Assembly (NCBI RefSeq): GCF_005116475.1
Contig: NZ_SWBO01000001.1
Coordinates: forward strand, 124,001 to 188,000
DNA from: Pedobacter cryotolerans
GTDB lineage: Bacteria > Bacteroidota > Bacteroidia > Sphingobacteriales > Sphingobacteriaceae
DNA length: 64,000 nt
Direction: 5' to 3'
Below are positions 26,700 through 35,688 of this stretch, piece after piece. How positions within the stretch are numbered: position 1 is the stretch's first letter; each line of letters begins with the position of its first letter. The notes below the pieces were generated by a model. That model saw only the letters and a list, made by a program, of their open reading frames with translations. It did not search any database and was not told where the DNA came from. Both the position numbers and the translations under genes were made by a program.

Positions 26700-27665
26700 A
26701 TGTTCATCAATATTACCGATAGCGCAACGGCAAGCAACAAGGGGAGTAGTGGCGGATTGGTCAATTACCTGGAAAAAGAAAACAGGATTAATGATACGAA
26801 GCTACCAGAATATTGGTTCAATAATGAAAGACAAAACATTCAACCCTTTGAAGTCCGCCATTCCATAGACAATAATGTTGCGAAGCTTTGCAAGACTGAT
26901 GCAAAGTTTTTTCTGGTGAATATCAGCCCCAGCAAAAAGGAGATAAAACACCTTTATGATAATTTTGGCAAGAGTGGGGCAAAAGATGAATTAAAAAAAT
27001 ACGCAGAAAAAGTAATGGACGAATATGCAAGAAACTTTAAACGTGCAGGGATTGAAAGTTCAAAAGACCTTGTCTGGTTTGCCAAGCTGGAAAAACACCG
27101 CTATTATTCCCATGAGGATAAAGAGGTAAAAAACGGTACGAAACAGCGAGGGGAGCGTAAGGAAGGAAAGCAGGTGCATATTCAGGTTATCGTTAGCCGA
27201 AAGGATGCAACTAATAAGATTAAGTTAAGCCCAATGAACAATTCAAGGGGCAAGAACGAGGAACATTCGCTAAAGCTTGGACAATTTAACAGGGTTGCCT
27301 TTAAACAGTGTGGCGAAGCCTTGTTTGATAAGGAGTTCAATTTTAACAGGCAATTGAACGAAACTATGTCATTTGCCAATATAAACAAAAATGGCAGTCG
27401 GGAGCAGCAAGTGCAGTTGGATGTTCTAAAAGAGGGCGCAAAATTAACAGGTGAAAATTTTGCTCTTGCCAAAACATTGGTCAATGAGGTCTCAAATGGG
27501 ATATTTTCCACGGTCAATGATATGTTGTCGGAATCTGGAAAGGATAAAGATGGTTTTCTAGAAATACTTTTGGAACCCAGCTTTGAGACATTTAACAATG
27601 AGTTTGAGAAAGCAGAAAAGCGCAGATTAAGGAAGCAATCAATGAGTGAGGGATTGAGCAGGTAA
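26700..27665 (+). CDS. BfmB/BtgB-like mobilization protein (DUF5712, relaxase-like)
   Basis: 321 residues. The start MFINITDSATASNKGSSGGL VNYLEKEN is typical of this Bacteroidetes family. A relaxase-like core shows WFAKLEKHRYYSHEDKEV, HIQVIVSRKDATNKIKLSP and LKLGQFNRVAF; HIQVIVSR is the probable metal-binding strand. It would nick the transfer origin and pilot the strand to the recipient, together with the BfmA-like partner. No coupling protein or type IV secretion gene is present in the element. A large imperfect inverted repeat lies just after the stop (27708-27831). Confidence 0.82.
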   Translation: MFINITDSATASNKGSSGGLVNYLEKENRINDTKLPEYWFNNERQNIQPFEVRHSIDNNVAKLCKTDAKFFLVNISPSKKEIKHLYDNFGKSGAKDELKKYAEKVMDEYARNFKRAGIESSKDLVWFAKLEKHRYYSHEDKEVKNGTKQRGERKEGKQVHIQVIVSRKDATNKIKLSPMNNSRGKNEEHSLKLGQFNRVAFKQCGEALFDKEFNFNRQLNETMSFANINKNGSREQQVQLDVLKEGAKLTGENFALAKTLVNEVSNGIFSTVNDMLSESGKDKDGFLEILLEPSFETFNNEFEKAEKRRLRKQSMSEGLSR

Positions 27666-27707
27666 ATATTGCTACTGGGTACACTCAACTTTTTGTTGCA
27701 CAAATTT

Positions 27708-27831
27708 CTGAACAATCCATTTCCGCCAAGGCCAGGCCCTTCGGGTTTGCTAGAAAAAAATCTTCCCTGCCAGCAAAGCTGGCGAGGTATTTTTTTCTGC
27801 AAAGCCTTGTCTTGAAATGGATTGTGTTCAG
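27708..27831. repeat. Nested inverted repeat after the mobilization genes
   Basis: Outer arms CTGAACAATCCATTTC (27708-27723) and GAAATGGATTGTGTTCAG (27814-27831) pair with one extra base. An inner hairpin pairs GCCAGC with GCTGGC around AAA near 27769-27783, flanked by A-run and T-run arms (27752-27797). It may act as a terminator for the mob operon or as a structured single-strand signal. Confidence 0.6.
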
Positions 27832-27929
27832 GAGAGTGGTTTACCAAAAAGATGGGAGTGGTTCACTCGTGAATTGGTGAAGCTAATTTCAAGGTACCAA
27901 TTTGGCACCCTTAAGTTTAACATAAATAT

Positions 27930-28475
27930 TTAAAGATCATCGGGTTTATATCCAATCCGTTTTCTTGGAGGATTTGGATGCTCTTGTTTTTCAAGTAGTT
28001 CATCAAGATACCTGAATACGATTTCCATGTTCTTGTCCTGATTATCTAGCTTGTTCTTGATTTTTTCAATCTCTAGACGGATTTCTGTATTGTCTACAAA
28101 CATTTGGCGGATACGAATAAATATCCTCATGATTTGAATGTTCACTGCTATCGCCCTGTCACTATTAAGTATGCCAGAAAGCATAGCCACGCCTTGTTCG
28201 GTAAATACTCGGGGAGATTTTCTTGTTCCGCCCCAACTTGATATTCCATTTTGGAACATCAAGTTTTTAAATTCGTCCTCGGTTAATTGAAACATAAAGT
28301 CTTCATCGGGAAAGCGCTTTAAGTTTCTGCCGACTGCTTTATTCAGATTGCTTGTTTGTACCTCATATAGTTCCGCAAGATCTTTATCAACCATCACTTT
28401 CATACCTCTGATATAGTAGATTTTATTCATTACTATCTCATCAGGGACTAATAATCCATTATTTTCTCCACTCAT
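27930..28475 (-). CDS. ORF6N domain protein
   Basis: 181 residues. The ORF6N domain covers about 15-110: MNKIYYIRGMKVMVDKDLAE, LYEVQTSNLNKAVGRNLKRF, PRVFTEQGVAMLSGILNS. A charged helix and a short basic tail follow (NPPRKRIGYKPDD). ORF6N/KilA-N-like domains are found in phage and mobile-element proteins and are thought to bind DNA; the target is unknown. It lies 69 bases after the integrase gene on the same strand, so it may share its transcript and influence integrase or element control. Confidence 0.88.
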   Translation of the reverse strand: MSGENNGLLVPDEIVMNKIYYIRGMKVMVDKDLAELYEVQTSNLNKAVGRNLKRFPDEDFMFQLTEDEFKNLMFQNGISSWGGTRKSPRVFTEQGVAMLSGILNSDRAIAVNIQIMRIFIRIRQMFVDNTEIRLEIEKIKNKLDNQDKNMEIVFRYLDELLEKQEHPNPPRKRIGYKPDDL

Positions 28476-28544
28476 ATCCTTTAGTTTTTGTAAATAATAA
28501 TCTCAATATTCTTGTGGATGATTGGCTTAAATTTATGTTCAATA

Positions 28545-29765
28545 TTATATAATTGCTAATTTCTTTTTCAACAGTGCCATATCTGCACCAACCTTTATGT
28601 CAAGTATCTTGGCATAATGCTGGGTTGTTCGAATATTCGTGTGTCCGAGCATCTGCGATACGCTTTCTATAGGTACTCCGTTCAAGAGAGTTACCGTTGT
28701 TGCAAAGGTATGGCGTGCAATATGTGAGGTCAGTTTTTTGCCAATTTCGCATCGTTCCTCTATCTCCTTTAGATATTCGTTCATTTTCTGGTTACTTGGA
28801 ACTGGAAATACAAAGCCCCTGTTTACGCTTGCTGGATGGTTTTTGTATTTCTCAATGATGGTAACGGCAGAGGGCAACAATGGTATTGCAGACCTAACAT
28901 TGGTTTTTTGGCGGTTCTTGATGATCCATTGTTCGCCATCAATGCCTTTGTTAACGTGGGAAATCTCTAATTTTTGTACATCTGAATAGGCTAGACCAGT
29001 AAAACAGCAGAAAAGAAATACATCCCTGATGATATCCAGCCTTTCAGAAACGAATTTTTTATCGGCAATGATCTGTATTTCCTCTTGGTTGAGAAAATAA
29101 CGGTCTACCTTTTTCGTTCTGCCCTTATAACAGGCAAAGGGGTTTGTTTGAATATGACCATTTTCAAAGCAGATATTGATGATCTTTCCGAGGTTCTTGA
29201 TCATTTTTACAGTGTAGTTGTTGGCACATGATTTCTCAGACCTTAAATAGTAATCAAACTCGTTCAGAAATGCGATATCAACATTCCGCATGTCGATGTC
29301 CTTAACATTATATTTGAATGGCAAAAAAATCTCCAAGTGCTTTTTAAGTACCTTATACGTATTGAGTGTTCCCTGCACAAACTCCTTTCCCACAAGGGCT
29401 TCTACCTTTTGATTATGCTCGATAACTGCCTGTAAAAGCGTCTGTGATTTATCTTCCCTGCCAATGAACCTATTCTTTATTGAATTAGCCGTTATATTAT
29501 GTCCAGCTTTAATAAGTGAGGCGTGTGCATCGTAGACCATATTTTGCAATTGGTCTAAAAATGAATTGAGTGATCTGGAATCCTCTTTTGTACCGATGGA
29601 CCTTCCAGATTTACCATTCCAGCGGTCAGGTTCGCATGACCTGCCAGTTGCAGATTCTGCTCTCTTTCCATTGACGGTAATGCGGATGTAGATAGGGACA
29701 ACGCCCTTTGTGTAGTTCTTTTGCTTCTTCATGTAGAAGAGCAGGCTAAAATTAGTTTTCATCAT
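28545..29765 (-). CDS. Tyrosine recombinase / integrase of the element
   Basis: 406 residues with the Bacteroidetes layout: arm-binding N-terminal domain (SLLFYMKKQKNYTKGVVPIY), SAM-like core-binding domain (about 110-210) and a C-terminal catalytic domain. Catalytic residues visible are Lys in RQKTNVRSA, HxxR in SHIARHTFATTV, His in MLGHTNIRTT and the nucleophile Tyr in QHYAKI. The first catalytic Arg, normally in TGLR, is Ala here (FTGLAYSDVQKLE), as in CTnDOT-type integrases that lack this Arg. It sits about 250 bases from the right end and would integrate and excise the element at the ATCCCGC core. Confidence 0.93.
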   Translation of the reverse strand: MMKTNFSLLFYMKKQKNYTKGVVPIYIRITVNGKRAESATGRSCEPDRWNGKSGRSIGTKEDSRSLNSFLDQLQNMVYDAHASLIKAGHNITANSIKNRFIGREDKSQTLLQAVIEHNQKVEALVGKEFVQGTLNTYKVLKKHLEIFLPFKYNVKDIDMRNVDIAFLNEFDYYLRSEKSCANNYTVKMIKNLGKIINICFENGHIQTNPFACYKGRTKKVDRYFLNQEEIQIIADKKFVSERLDIIRDVFLFCCFTGLAYSDVQKLEISHVNKGIDGEQWIIKNRQKTNVRSAIPLLPSAVTIIEKYKNHPASVNRGFVFPVPSNQKMNEYLKEIEERCEIGKKLTSHIARHTFATTVTLLNGVPIESVSQMLGHTNIRTTQHYAKILDIKVGADMALLKKKLAII

Positions 29766-30020
29766 TCAATGATTTTAGTGAAACAAATTTAGCTTTGCAG
29801 GATGACGTTTACAAGATGTACAGTTATTGAACTAGTTGTAATACAACTGGTTATATCTAATTCGGTGAGTCGTGAACTTTTCTAAAACTACTCACCGAAT
29901 CGCTCACTATTTATATGAGAATTGGTGCATATTTTAGTATTTTCCCTAAAAACAAAAACCCTGCAATCATTTGATTTGCAGGGTTTTGTGTAGTTTTGAT
30001 ATTGAATCTTGTGATCCCGC
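29766..30020. other. Right terminal region of the element with integrase arm-site candidates
   Basis: Three repeat features lie here. AACTAGTTGT (29830-29839) faces ACAACTGGTT (29843-29852) as an inverted repeat with one mismatch. ATTCGGTGAGT (29860-29870) faces ACTCACCGAAT (29890-29900). The second is part of TACTCACCGAATCGCTCAC (29889-29907), which is repeated directly in the left end. The core ATCCCGC is at 30014-30020. A hairpin at 29955-29987 lies between the arms and the core. Confidence 0.6.
29955..29987. terminator. Terminator-like hairpin at the right end of the element
   Basis: AAAACCCTGCAA (29955-29966) and TTGCAGGGTTTT (29976-29987) form a perfect 12-base stem with a 9-base loop and flanking A/T runs on both sides. 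It could stop transcripts entering or leaving the element in both directions. An apparent start codon at 29971 falls inside this hairpin and is not credible. Confidence 0.7.
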
Positions 30021-31077
30021 AAAACTTCGAACCCTTAAACTAGATGCAGCAGACACACCATTTGTTAGGCAAAGAATAGCACATGCTTACTTTGAAGAAG
30101 ATATAGCTTCAACAGTTTTTTTATCAAAAGCCTCCTTTATTAGTAACAAAAGATGGCAAACAAAATCTGATTTTCCAAATAGAAAAGGCTTAATAATTGA
30201 TGCTCGAATAAATCCATACATCAACATCTCTTCCTTAAATTGGAACTTTGGCAAAGCCGATAATGCATGGATGACAGCAATATACTTTAACCCTGACTTT
30301 GAGGTAAGACTTTTTGATGATGATCCTGCCATTGGCGATAATTCAAAACCTGTTCGTACGGCATCATTTAGACCTGGTGCAGAAATTTTTATCAGTAAAG
30401 TAAAACAGTTTATTGACACGAAGCGAAAATATCGATTTGCCTATTCTTTTAAAATAAACCACCATTCTAACGGACAAGATGGCGAAGTATTTAATTCGGA
30501 GGATAGATTATGGGGTAAAAAGGGTTTTGTTAATACATATAACGGAGATTTTAGCGACGATTTATTATTAGCCTTTAATGCTATGGTTTTCCGCAATAGC
30601 AAAGATCAAAACCATTTGTTTTTCCTAAAAACAGGTTATTCCACAACTACTGGTATAACACAACAATTGGCACAGTATAAATTATACGGCACAGACAGGT
30701 TAAATTTAATGTCTTCATGGGCGTGGAGGCCATTATATAGAACTATAATTAATGGCAAAAAAAGGTATGATGAAACGGGTTATCATGTAGAACGAATGCG
30801 TATTGAACTTTATACAACTTACATTTTAAATCCAATGAATGTAGGCGCTATATATAACTTGCAAAAAGCAAAATTTACAGATCGTATAAACTTCCACGTA
30901 ACTGGCCATTGGCGAGTACCCGGATTTGTTGCTGCGGGTTTATTTGTCGAAACGGGATATTATGGGCAAGATACCTATAACATTTACTTACAGCAGTCTG
31001 CTTGGTTTGCCAAATTCGGTTTGAGTTTTGGCTTGTTTAAATACAAACAATCGCCAATTTTAAGTGAGGGTGGATAA
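30021..31077 (+). pseudogene. 3' part of the split outer membrane protein gene
   Basis: 352 codons continue from the ATCCCGC core: KLRTLKLDAADTPFVRQRIA, then HAYFEEDIASTVFLSKASF. Many alternating hydrophobic strands and aromatic girdles (LFFLKTGYSTTTGITQQL, RINFHVTGHWRVPGFVAAGL) suggest an outer membrane beta-barrel. It has no start codon or signal peptide of its own; those are at 14196-14296. The rejoined product would have 385 residues. The reading frame is otherwise intact, so the disruption is recent or reversible. No named family is recognised. Confidence 0.8.
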
Positions 31078-31103
31078 TATCAAATGCCTTTCTTAAAAGA
31101 GCC

Positions 31104-31748
31104 TCAACTAAAATCATCAATTAAAAATACAAATAACTCTTTTGGGCCATGTGCACCAAGCACTAAAGTTTTCTCGATATCCGCTGTGCGGCTTGGCCCG
31201 GTAATGTTGCTCACCATTGATGGAATTTGGGTGCCGTATTTGTTTTTAAGTAGCTGAAAAGCGTCTTTTAAATCCAATACCAATTGCCCAGTTCTGGCAA
31301 TCACAATGTGATGATGAGGATAAATGCTTAATCTCCGCCCTGCGGCATTTTGGTTGCTCACCATTACAGAGCCATTTCTAGCTACTAATGCTTCGCACAA
31401 AGTGATACCAACTTCTGCTTGATCAAAATCTTTATCGGTTTGGTAAAAGGGAAATTCGTAGTGTGATAGCAAAGCCTGAAGTTCTGGCTCCCAGCAATAA
31501 ATTTTACGCCATTTATATTTATCTGCAAGCTCTAAAATATTTTCAATAAAATCTACGCCATTCTCACAGAAAATAAAATTGCCCGAAACAGCCGTTAACT
31601 GCTCAGCAAATAAAACTTCCAACTCTTCTTCGTTGGTTTTATACAATTGATTTTCTTCTAAATTAGGATGCGGATTGTCTCGTTTTTCGAGCAAAGCTTT
31701 CCTAATTTTTTTTAGGATCAATTCTTTCGAAGAAATATTTTCTTTCAT
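31104..31748 (-). CDS. LUD domain protein (LutC/YkgG family)
   Basis: 214 residues. The LUD domain covers the C-terminal two thirds: LVARNGSVMVSNQNAAGRRL, PHHHIVIARTGQLVLDL and SNITGPSRTADIEKTLVLG then AHGPKELFVFLID. LutC works with LutA and LutB in L-lactate oxidation, but no lutA or lutB gene is next to it here, so the substrate is unsure. It follows ftsH on the same strand, separated by a terminator-like hairpin at 31786-31818. Cytoplasmic. Confidence 0.88.
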   Translation of the reverse strand: MKENISSKELILKKIRKALLEKRDNPHPNLEENQLYKTNEEELEVLFAEQLTAVSGNFIFCENGVDFIENILELADKYKWRKIYCWEPELQALLSHYEFPFYQTDKDFDQAEVGITLCEALVARNGSVMVSNQNAAGRRLSIYPHHHIVIARTGQLVLDLKDAFQLLKNKYGTQIPSMVSNITGPSRTADIEKTLVLGAHGPKELFVFLIDDFS

Positions 31749-31785
31749 AGATTTTCAAAAATACCTAACCTAGGTCATATAAACA

Positions 31786-31818
31786 AAACAGCAACCTTGT
31801 TGTTTAAGGTTGCTGTTT
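31786..31818. terminator. Terminator after ftsH
   Basis: Perfect 13-base stem AAACAGCAACCTT (31786-31798) and AAGGTTGCTGTTT (31806-31818) with a 7-base loop, located 19 bases beyond the ftsH stop. It ends the rsfS-ftsH transcript, perhaps partly, because the LUD gene follows on the same strand. Confidence 0.78.
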
Positions 31819-31836
31819 ATTTAATATTATTTAAAA

Positions 31837-33939
31837 TTAATTTGTTGGCTCTTCGCTGGTATTTGTAGCTGGAGCGGTTGGGTCTGTTGTTGCACCAACT
31901 CCATCGTGAATTAGCCCTTGAGCAGCTGGAGTTTGATCGCCAGTTCCATTTACAAATTCATCATAAGTTGTTCTGTTATCAAACGGACGTTTTCCTAAAA
32001 TCTCTTCTAAATCAGCTTGGAAAAGAATTTCTTTCTCTATCAGTTTCTGAGCTAATTTTTCTAAGCCTTCGCGGTTAACTGTTAATAATTCTTTTGTTCT
32101 TTCATAAACTTCAGCAATTAACAATCTCACTTCATGATCAATCATTTCTGATGTTTTCTCTGAATATGGTTTGTTAAAATTGTACTCATTTTGCGGATCG
32201 TGAAACGAAACATTACCAATCGTTTTGTTCATACCATAAATAGTAACCATGGCATAAGATAACTTTGTAATGCGTTCTAAATCGTTCTGAGCACCAGTAG
32301 ATATTTTACCAAAAACTAAGTCTTCCGCTACGCGACCACCCATTGTCATACACATACCATCAGTTAATTGTTCGGTTGTATATAAAAACTGTTCTTTTGG
32401 TAAGTATTGTGCATAACCCAAAGCGGCAACACCACGTGGTACAATAGAAACTTTAACCAAAGGATCGGCGTGTTCTAAAAACCATCCCGCTATTGCGTGA
32501 CCAGCCTCGTGGTAAGCCACAATTTTTTTCTCCTCAGGTGAGATGATTTTGTTTTTCTTCTCTAAACCACCAATCACACGGTCAATCGCGTCTTGGAAAT
32601 CTTGCATATCAACAAATTCCTTGTTTCTACGAGCAGCAATTAGGGCAGCTTCATTACAAACATTGGCAATTTCTGCACCTGCAAAACCAGGCGTTTGTGC
32701 AGATAATTTTTTAGCATCAACAACCTCAGCAGTTTTAATTGGTTTCAAGTGAACTTTAAAAATCTGCTCACGGCCAGTTAAATCTGGTTTATCAATAGAA
32801 ATTTGTCTATCAAACCTTCCCGGACGCATTAAAGCTGAGTCTAAAACATCTGGTCTGTTGGTTGCAGCTAAAATGATAATTCCAGAATCTGTACCGAAAC
32901 CATCCATTTCTACTAACAATTGGTTCAAGGTATTTTCACGCTCATCATTACCACCCATCATGCTGTTTTTTCCACGGGCACGACCGATTGCATCAACCTC
33001 ATCAATAAATATGATACAAGGCGCTTTATCTTTTGCTTGCTTAAATAAATCACGTACACGAGAAGCACCAACCCCAACAAACATCTCCACAAAATCAGAT
33101 CCTGATAAAGAGAAAAATGGAACTTGTGCCTCGCCAGCAACTGCTTTGGCTAATAATGTTTTACCTGTACCTGGAGAACCAACCAATAAAGCTCCTTTAG
33201 GTATTTTACCACCTAAATTGGTATATTTTTTAGGGTTTTTAAGGAAATCTACAATCTCCATTACTTCTTGTTTGGCTTCTTCTAAACCAGCAACATCATT
33301 AAATGTAATGCTAACCTGACTTTCTTTATCAAACAAAGTTGCTTTAGATTTACCGATATTAAAGATTTGACCTCCGCCACCGCCAGCTCCACCGCCCATG
33401 CGACGCATCATGAAAATCCATAAACCAACAATTAATACCAAAGGAAGTATAAAGCTGATTAATTGACCCATCCAACCGTTAGACTTAGAAATTGTTTCTG
33501 ATTTAATTCGCTGCTGAGTTGCAGGTAAAGTGATTTGAGAAGCCTCTAACCTTTTATCTAAAGTTTCTGCATCTGGCTGCACAAATGTAACCATAGGGCC
33601 TTTTTCGGCAGCATTAAATGAATTTTTGCTGCGGTATTTGTCATACTTTTTATCAGTTTTTTTATCCTCTTTTATAAAAACCTCAGAGATAACTACATCA
33701 TCAGATTTATAAGAAACAATCTTCTGTACATCTCCAGTTAATAGCATATCTTTTTCAAATACACTGTAATCTACTCGTTTAACATTATCAGCAGTAAATA
33801 AATATTGAACTACCAATAAACCAACAATAATTGCGGCATAAACCCAAAAAATATTGAATTTGCCTCCTTTTATTGGTTTTTTTGGGATATTTGGAATACG
33901 TTTAAGCGGTTTTGGTTTTGTATTTTGGTTATCTTCCAT
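31837..33939 (-). CDS. ftsH: ATP-dependent zinc metalloprotease FtsH
   Basis: 700-residue membrane AAA+ protease that removes misassembled membrane proteins and controls regulators. Two transmembrane helices bracket a periplasmic domain ([18 protein letters not shown] and [20 protein letters not shown]). The AAA domain has Walker A GSPGTGKT, Walker [12 protein letters not shown] and the second region of homology ([20 protein letters not shown]). The zinc site HEAGH is at residues 476-480. Downstream of the peptidase domain is a Thr/Pro-rich tail. It is 30 bases after rsfS, an arrangement usual in this phylum. Confidence 0.97.
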   Translation of the reverse strand: MEDNQNTKPKPLKRIPNIPKKPIKGGKFNIFWVYAAIIVGLLVVQYLFTADNVKRVDYSVFEKDMLLTGDVQKIVSYKSDDVVISEVFIKEDKKTDKKYDKYRSKNSFNAAEKGPMVTFVQPDAETLDKRLEASQITLPATQQRIKSETISKSNGWMGQLISFILPLVLIVGLWIFMMRRMGGGAGGGGGQIFNIGKSKATLFDKESQVSITFNDVAGLEEAKQEVMEIVDFLKNPKKYTNLGGKIPKGALLVGSPGTGKTLLAKAVAGEAQVPFFSLSGSDFVEMFVGVGASRVRDLFKQAKDKAPCIIFIDEVDAIGRARGKNSMMGGNDERENTLNQLLVEMDGFGTDSGIIILAATNRPDVLDSALMRPGRFDRQISIDKPDLTGREQIFKVHLKPIKTAEVVDAKKLSAQTPGFAGAEIANVCNEAALIAARRNKEFVDMQDFQDAIDRVIGGLEKKNKIISPEEKKIVAYHEAGHAIAGWFLEHADPLVKVSIVPRGVAALGYAQYLPKEQFLYTTEQLTDGMCMTMGGRVAEDLVFGKISTGAQNDLERITKLSYAMVTIYGMNKTIGNVSFHDPQNEYNFNKPYSEKTSEMIDHEVRLLIAEVYERTKELLTVNREGLEKLAQKLIEKEILFQADLEEILGKRPFDNRTTYDEFVNGTGDQTPAAQGLIHDGVGATTDPTAPATNTSEEPTN

Positions 33940-33969
33940 GTTAGTTTAAATGTGTGTTAAATAATTGGG

Positions 33970-34344
33970 CTATGCGCTTTTGTAAGTTGTGGTTTCGGCA
34001 TCACCCCATAAATCTTCAATTCCAAAAAATTCACGTTTTTCGGTTTTAAAAATGTGTACTACTATATCAAAGTAATCTAAAATAATCCATTCGGCATTTT
34101 CCTGACCTTCTTTATGCCAAGGATTAGTTTGGGTTTGTTTATAAATTTCATCTTCAACGCTATCGGCAATTGCTTTTACCTGGTTAGATGAATCTGCATT
34201 ACAAACAATAAAATAATCAGAAACTGAGCTATTCAGTTCTCTCAAATCTAAACGAACAATATCATGTCCTTTTTTTTCTTGTATGCCATGTATGGCTATT
34301 TCCGAGAGGTATGTAGAAAGATTTACGGTTTTCTTTTTTACCAT
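33970..34344 (-). CDS. rsfS: Ribosome silencing factor RsfS
   Basis: 124-residue RsfS/YbeB/Iojap protein. It binds ribosomal protein L14 and blocks subunit joining under starvation. Typical motifs: KKGHDIVRLDLRELNSSVSD YFIVCNADS, WHKEGQENAEWIILDYFDIV VHIF. Normal length. It is the first gene of the rsfS-ftsH unit and is divergent from birA, 43 bases apart. Confidence 0.95.
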   Translation of the reverse strand: MVKKKTVNLSTYLSEIAIHGIQEKKGHDIVRLDLRELNSSVSDYFIVCNADSSNQVKAIADSVEDEIYKQTQTNPWHKEGQENAEWIILDYFDIVVHIFKTEKREFFGIEDLWGDAETTTYKSA

Positions 34345-34387
34345 TAAATTTTTTTAATTTTGAATATCAACAAATATAAATCAACAC

Positions 34388-35167
34388 TTGCAAAATAACA
34401 CTTTTTCAACATTATTTGTTGGTCAAAATCTTATCAAATTATCAGCTGTCGATTCTACTAATAACTTCTTGAAGAGTTTATTGTCAAAATCCGAGCCATT
34501 ACCCGAGGGAACTGTAATTATGGCAGACGAGCAATTTGCAGGTAGAGGGCAGCAAGGAAACGTTTGGCATACTGAACCTGGAAAAAACTTAACTTTTAGC
34601 ATTTTACTTAAACCATCATTTCTACCGTTAACGAAACAGTTTTTATTAAATATGGCTATTAGTGTTGCCATTAACAAAGCATTATTTAAATATTTAGGCA
34701 ATGATGTTCAAATTAAGTGGCCTAATGATATTTATTATGGCGATCAAAAGATTGGAGGTATGTTAATTGAAAACACAATCGTTGGAAGCGCCATCAAATC
34801 ATCTGTTATTGGTGTTGGATTAAATGTTAATCAGGAGTACTTTCCCGCTCACTTGGTAAATAGCGCCACATCATTATATCAAATTTTACAAGAAAATGTT
34901 AATTTACAATTGACTTTGGCAGAGATTTGTAGTCATATTGAGGTAGTATATCTACAATTAAAAGCAGGAAGAGATACTGTTATAAAAGAAGAATATGTTA
35001 ATAACCTTTATAAAATTAATAGACGTGCAAGTTACCGACAAAATGGCGAGGTTTTTGAAGGCATGATAACTGGAATAACAGACCAAGGACTTTTAAAGAT
35101 TGAAAAAGAAGGAAAATTAATCGAATTTAACTTTAAAGAAATAGAATTTATACATAACACACTATAA
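34388..35167 (+). CDS. birA: Biotin-[acetyl-CoA-carboxylase] ligase
   Basis: 259 residues, group I type without an N-terminal DNA-binding domain, so enzymatic only. Catalytic motifs: SAVDSTNNFLKSLL, GRGQQGNVWHTEPGKNLTFS, VQIKWPNDIYYGDQKIGGML and GVGLNVNQ. It attaches biotin to the carboxyl carrier protein of fatty-acid synthesis. The start is a TTG at 34388; the next ATG would remove part of the catalytic domain, and a stop lies upstream at 34361, so TTG is preferred. A -7-like TAATTTTG is at 34355-34362. It is followed 4 bases later by a DsbD_N-type gene. Confidence 0.93.
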   Translation: MQNNTFSTLFVGQNLIKLSAVDSTNNFLKSLLSKSEPLPEGTVIMADEQFAGRGQQGNVWHTEPGKNLTFSILLKPSFLPLTKQFLLNMAISVAINKALFKYLGNDVQIKWPNDIYYGDQKIGGMLIENTIVGSAIKSSVIGVGLNVNQEYFPAHLVNSATSLYQILQENVNLQLTLAEICSHIEVVYLQLKAGRDTVIKEEYVNNLYKINRRASYRQNGEVFEGMITGITDQGLLKIEKEGKLIEFNFKEIEFIHNTL

Positions 35168-35171
35168 ACAA

Positions 35172-35621
35172 ATGAAAAAACTAACATTAATTTTAAGCCT
35201 AATATTTTTTAGCGCAGTAGGTGCATTTGCTCAATTAGAAAATCCAGTAACTTGGTCTTATGCAGCAAAAAAAATCAGTAAAACAGAAGCTGTAGTTTAC
35301 TTAAAAGCAACTATTGATGATAGCTGGCATATTTATTCACTAAATCTTAAACCGGGTGGACCAAATAAAACCAGTTTTAGTTTTGCCCCTTCTAAAGACT
35401 TCTCTTTGATTGGTAAAACAACAGAACCAAAACCAATTTCTAAATATGAAAAGGTTTTTAAAATGGATGTAACTTATTTTGAAAATCAAGTTGTTTTTCA
35501 GCAAAAGATTAAGCTAAATAAAGCAACAACTGTTGTAAAAGGAAAAGTTGAATTTATGGTTTGTAATGAAGCTTCTTGTTTGCCTCCATCTGAGGTAGCT
35601 TTCAGCATTCCTGTAAAGTAA
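35172..35621 (+). CDS. Exported DsbD N-terminal-domain-like protein, copy 1
   Basis: 149 residues: signal peptide (MKKLTLILSLIFFSAVGAFA) and one DsbD alpha-like domain (about 22-149) with a C-terminal Cys pair in VCNEASCLPPSEV. In classical DsbD this domain is the N-terminal part of one protein and passes electrons from the membrane domain to periplasmic partners. Here it is a separate protein. The gene lies between birA and a paralogue at 35689, upstream of a DsbD gene that lacks this domain. A terminator-like hairpin follows (35642-35671). Confidence 0.85.
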   Translation: MKKLTLILSLIFFSAVGAFAQLENPVTWSYAAKKISKTEAVVYLKATIDDSWHIYSLNLKPGGPNKTSFSFAPSKDFSLIGKTTEPKPISKYEKVFKMDVTYFENQVVFQQKIKLNKATTVVKGKVEFMVCNEASCLPPSEVAFSIPVK

Positions 35622-35641
35622 TTTGAAAAAACATTAACATT

Positions 35642-35675
35642 AAAGCCTTTTAGCACACGCTGAAAGGCTTTTTAT
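35642..35675 (+). terminator. Terminator between the two DsbD_N-type genes
   Basis: AAAGCCTTTTAGC (35642-35654) and GCTGAAAGGCTTT (35659-35671) form a stem with one G-T/mismatch step and a short loop, followed by T residues. It separates the two paralogous genes. Confidence 0.7.
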
Positions 35676-35688
35676 TTATCTTCATTTT

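Larger units (their letters stand above)
14297..30020. mobile_element. Mobilizable integrative element of about 15.7 kb, inserted in an outer membrane protein gene
   Basis: Bounded by the direct repeat ATCCCGC (14290-14296 and 30014-30020). The target gene is restored in frame when one repeat and the intervening sequence are removed. The element carries a tyrosine integrase beside its right end (28545-29765), BfmA/BfmB mobilization genes (26145-27665) and two small HTH proteins. Its cargo is a decayed IS3 copy in a KAP NTPase remnant, a TetR/ABC/HlyD/TolC cassette and a Kelch-SARP regulator. No type IV secretion genes are present, so it would depend on a helper for transfer. Its gene set resembles Bacteroides mobilizable transposons. 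Confidence 0.85.

Noticed and set aside
14359..29907. The 19-base direct repeat as the actual attachment site.
   Set aside because: Joining at this repeat gives a short frame with a stop (TAG at 29934-29936), while joining at ATCCCGC restores a complete gene.
29971..30020. ATG at 29971 as a real start of the outer membrane protein gene.
   Set aside because: It lies inside a terminator stem and gives no signal peptide; the true start is at 14196 on the other side of the element.
14297..30020. The element as a self-transmissible conjugative element.
   Set aside because: No TraG/VirD4 coupling protein or type IV secretion genes are present; only BfmA/BfmB-type mobilization genes.
31104..31748. 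LUD protein as part of a lactate utilisation operon.
   Set aside because: No lutA or lutB homologue flanks it; the neighbours are ftsH and the split outer membrane protein gene.
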